Assembly: GCF_900198605.1 (NCBI RefSeq)
Contig: NZ_FZPJ01000024.1
Span: 1 to 37,434, forward strand
Reading direction: 5' to 3'
DNA: 37,434 bases
Source: Helicobacter mesocricetorum
GTDB lineage: Bacteria; Campylobacterota; Campylobacteria; Campylobacterales; Helicobacteraceae
This document shows, piece after piece, positions 36,034 through 37,434 of this stretch. Below the pieces are notes generated by a model. It had not been told where the DNA came from and made no database searches. It worked only from the letters and a program-made list of their open reading frames with translations. How positions within the stretch are numbered: the first letter of the stretch is position 1; every line of letters begins with the position of its first letter. The position numbers and the translations under genes are program-made.

Positions 36034-37248
36034 ATGGAGGTTTATAAACAAAATATCCTAATTATCGGGGGAGGATATGGAGGATTAAAGGTAGCACTTG
36101 GGATACAAAGACAGCTCAAAAACAAAGCAAAAATTACTTTAATTAGCAAACACGACTACCATTACCAGACTACTTTGTTACATAAAGTAGCGGTTGGGAC
36201 TTTAAGCCCAAGAAAAGCCAGAATCTATTATCGCAAAATCCTTAATCCCGATAAAATCTGCTTTATTAAAGACAAGATTATCCAACTCTGCCCTAAAGAA
36301 AATAAAGTCATAGGTAATGGCGGAGAATATCATTATGATTATCTAGTCATTGGCTTAGGATTTAAGCCCGATAGTTTTGGGATTAAAGGTGTTGATGCTT
36401 ATGCCCATAAACTCTCTTCCCTCAATACAGCATTAAAACTTACTAAAAATATTGAAAATAACTTTAAAGAATTCATACATACCAAAAACCCCTTAGACCT
36501 CCATACCATAGTTTGTGGGACAGGATTCACAGGGATAGAATTTGCCGCAGAACTTGCTAGAGAACTTGATGAATTATGCCTTATCTGTGGTATTGATAGA
36601 AAAATACCAAAAGTAACCTGCATAGGACGATCTCCGCATATTTTGCCTGTTTTTAATGAGACTCTTACCTTATGTGCAGAAAACAAACTCAAACAAATAG
36701 GAATTGAGCTTATTTCTAATGGCACTATTGAAGAAATCCAAGAAAACAAAGTGCTTCTTAGGCAAAATGGACAACCTTTAGAAATCCAAGGCAATATTAT
36801 CATTTGGAGTGCAGGTGTTAAAGGTAGTGATATTGTTGAAAAATCAGAAATTCCCAACAAAAAAGGTAGAATCCCTGTCAATGCTAATTTACAATGTGAA
36901 ACATTTCCCAACATCTATGTAGTAGGCGATTGTGCTTTAGCCACAAGTAAAGATGCTATCCACGCACCCACAGCACAGCTTTCTGCGCAAATGGGAGATT
37001 ATTTAGCAGAGCTTTTAATCGCAAAGCTAGAAAATCGCCCTTTTAACAAACCTTTTAAATTTCATCATCGAGGAACAGTTTGTTCCATAGGACATACAGA
37101 TGGAGTTGGCATTATTTACCAAAAAAATATTAGCGGGGAGATAGCAGCCTTTATGAAAAACACGATTGAGAATCGATGGCTTTATAGCATTGGAGGTTTT
37201 AAGATGGTTTTCAAAAAAGGACAATTCCGCTTCCGAACTAGTAATTAA
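36034..37248 (+). CDS. ndh: type II NADH:quinone oxidoreductase (NDH-2)
   Basis: This FAD-dependent enzyme oxidises NADH and reduces quinone at the membrane face without pumping protons. The 404-residue protein has the FAD motif IIGGGYGGLKVALG (10-23), the segment YQTTLLHKVAVGTLSP (44-59), the NADH-binding VCGTGFTGIEFAAELA (about 160-175) and the C-terminal YVVGDCALA FAD segment. No transmembrane helix is evident. AGGAGG lies 8 nt before the ATG. Members of this phylum often have a complex I that lacks the NADH-oxidising module, so NDH-2 may be the main route from NADH to quinone; that is inference here. Confidence 0.9.
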   Translation: MEVYKQNILIIGGGYGGLKVALGIQRQLKNKAKITLISKHDYHYQTTLLHKVAVGTLSPRKARIYYRKILNPDKICFIKDKIIQLCPKENKVIGNGGEYHYDYLVIGLGFKPDSFGIKGVDAYAHKLSSLNTALKLTKNIENNFKEFIHTKNPLDLHTIVCGTGFTGIEFAAELARELDELCLICGIDRKIPKVTCIGRSPHILPVFNETLTLCAENKLKQIGIELISNGTIEEIQENKVLLRQNGQPLEIQGNIIIWSAGVKGSDIVEKSEIPNKKGRIPVNANLQCETFPNIYVVGDCALATSKDAIHAPTAQLSAQMGDYLAELLIAKLENRPFNKPFKFHHRGTVCSIGHTDGVGIIYQKNISGEIAAFMKNTIENRWLYSIGGFKMVFKKGQFRFRTSN

Positions 37249-37254
37249 CACAAC

Positions 37255-37281
37255 CCTAAAAGATTTTTACTAGGATTTTTC
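37255..37281 (+). terminator. possible weak terminator after ndh
   Basis: CCTA and TAGG arms (37255-37258 and 37271-37274), with an inner AAAA/TTTT pairing, are followed by a T-rich run. The stem is short and AT-rich, so this is a weak candidate. Confidence 0.25.
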
Positions 37282-37337
37282 TTATTCCAAATCTTAATCT
37301 AAATTCTTACAACAACAATCAATACTTCATTTTATGC

Positions 37338-37343
37338 TATAAT
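37338..37343 (+). promoter_or_regulatory. extended -10 of the truncated poly-G gene
   Basis: TATAAT preceded by TGC forms the extended -10 TGCTATAAT, identical to the one before thrS. It lies 35 bp before the ATG of the partial gene and implies good transcription. Confidence 0.6.
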
Positions 37344-37377
37344 CCCAAACAACAAATTTACACAAAAAGGAGTCCCA

Positions 37378-37434
37378 ATGCAACCAACTAACAATGTAAT
37401 AAATATTAGGGGGGGGGGGCAAAAAGGAACGAAT
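37378..37434 (+). CDS. partial gene with an 11-G tract (putative phase-variable)
   Basis: Only the first 19 codons are in the window. The ATG has a strong AAGGAG 5 nt upstream and an extended -10 before that, so it is probably a real start. The predicted start is MQPTNNVINIRGGGQKGTN. An uninterrupted run of 11 Gs at 37409-37419 sits at codons 11-14. In Helicobacter and Campylobacter such tracts change length by slippage and switch genes on and off. In the current length the frame stays open to the window edge. The product cannot be identified from so short a piece. Confidence 0.6.
   Translation, partial: MQPTNNVINIRGGGQKGTN
37409..37419 (+). repeat. homopolymeric tract of 11 G
   Basis: Eleven consecutive Gs lie in otherwise AT-rich DNA, within the first 15 codons of an apparent gene. 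I saw no other G or C run of comparable length in the window. Confidence 0.95.

Noticed and set aside
36399-36914. Open frame of 171 codons on the minus strand inside ndh
   Set aside because: It is antisense to conserved NDH-2 coding sequence, with no family features.
1-37434. tRNA, rRNA, CRISPR, insertion-sequence or prophage features
   Set aside because: I looked through the gaps on both strands and found no cloverleaf, spaced direct repeats, transposase, integrase or terminal inverted repeats.

Overview
The window is AT-rich chromosomal DNA of a campylobacterotal bacterium, most likely a non-pylori Helicobacter. This rests on gene content and on gene order recalled from H. pylori, not on a search. 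The blocks nusB-ribH-kdsA-carbonic anhydrase, galU-small membrane protein-murA, thrS-infC-rpmI-rplT, clpS-clpA and porC-porD-porA-porB all match H. pylori neighbourhoods. However, purF and the adaptor-pump-channel order of the RND operon differ from H. pylori as I recall it. I see no tRNA, rRNA, CRISPR array, insertion sequence or prophage.

Layout. 1-5.7 kb (minus strand): zinc transporter zupT, an 856-bp stretch without an intact gene, the four-subunit pyruvate:acceptor oxidoreductase operon porCDAB, and a HAD phosphatase. 5.8-13.6 kb (plus): a DnaQ-type exonuclease with carboxynorspermidine decarboxylase nspC, then the multidrug efflux operon cmeABC. 13.6-33.4 kb (minus): about 20 kb of almost gapless genes on one strand. 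In transcription order these are a MotB/PomB-like stator protein, carbonic anhydrase, kdsA, ribH, nusB, trxA, a thioredoxin-like protein without CxxC, trxB, dapB, purF, a radical SAM protein, an isochorismatase-family hydrolase, clpS, clpA, a DUF815-type ATPase, galU, a small membrane protein, murA, rsmH, an FtsL-like protein, thrS, infC, rpmI, rplT and a SIMPL-domain protein. 33.5-37.4 kb: dedA (plus), a Na/phosphate symporter-family gene (minus), a type II NADH dehydrogenase (plus), and the first 57 bp of a gene with an 11-G tract near its start.

How the genes fit together. porCDAB makes acetyl-CoA and low-potential electrons, and the type II NADH dehydrogenase offers a separate route from NADH to quinone. 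murA, galU, dapB, kdsA, rsmH and the FtsL-like gene serve the envelope and division. thrS-infC-rpmI-rplT serve translation, clpS-clpA N-degron proteolysis, and trxA-trxB thiol reduction. Many junctions are stop/start overlaps, which suggests translational coupling, and GTG or TTG starts preceded by Shine-Dalgarno sequences are common. Internal TATAAT-like boxes (thrS, clpS, trxA) suggest the long run is several overlapping transcription units.

The most notable points are the poly-G tract inside the truncated gene at the right edge (a likely phase-variable locus), the CxxC-less membrane thioredoxin-like protein between trxB and trxA, the ATPase tied to clpSA, the lone PomB-like stator gene, a row of small hairpins between rpmI and rplT, and a perfect 14-bp palindrome between divergent genes at 5.7 kb.
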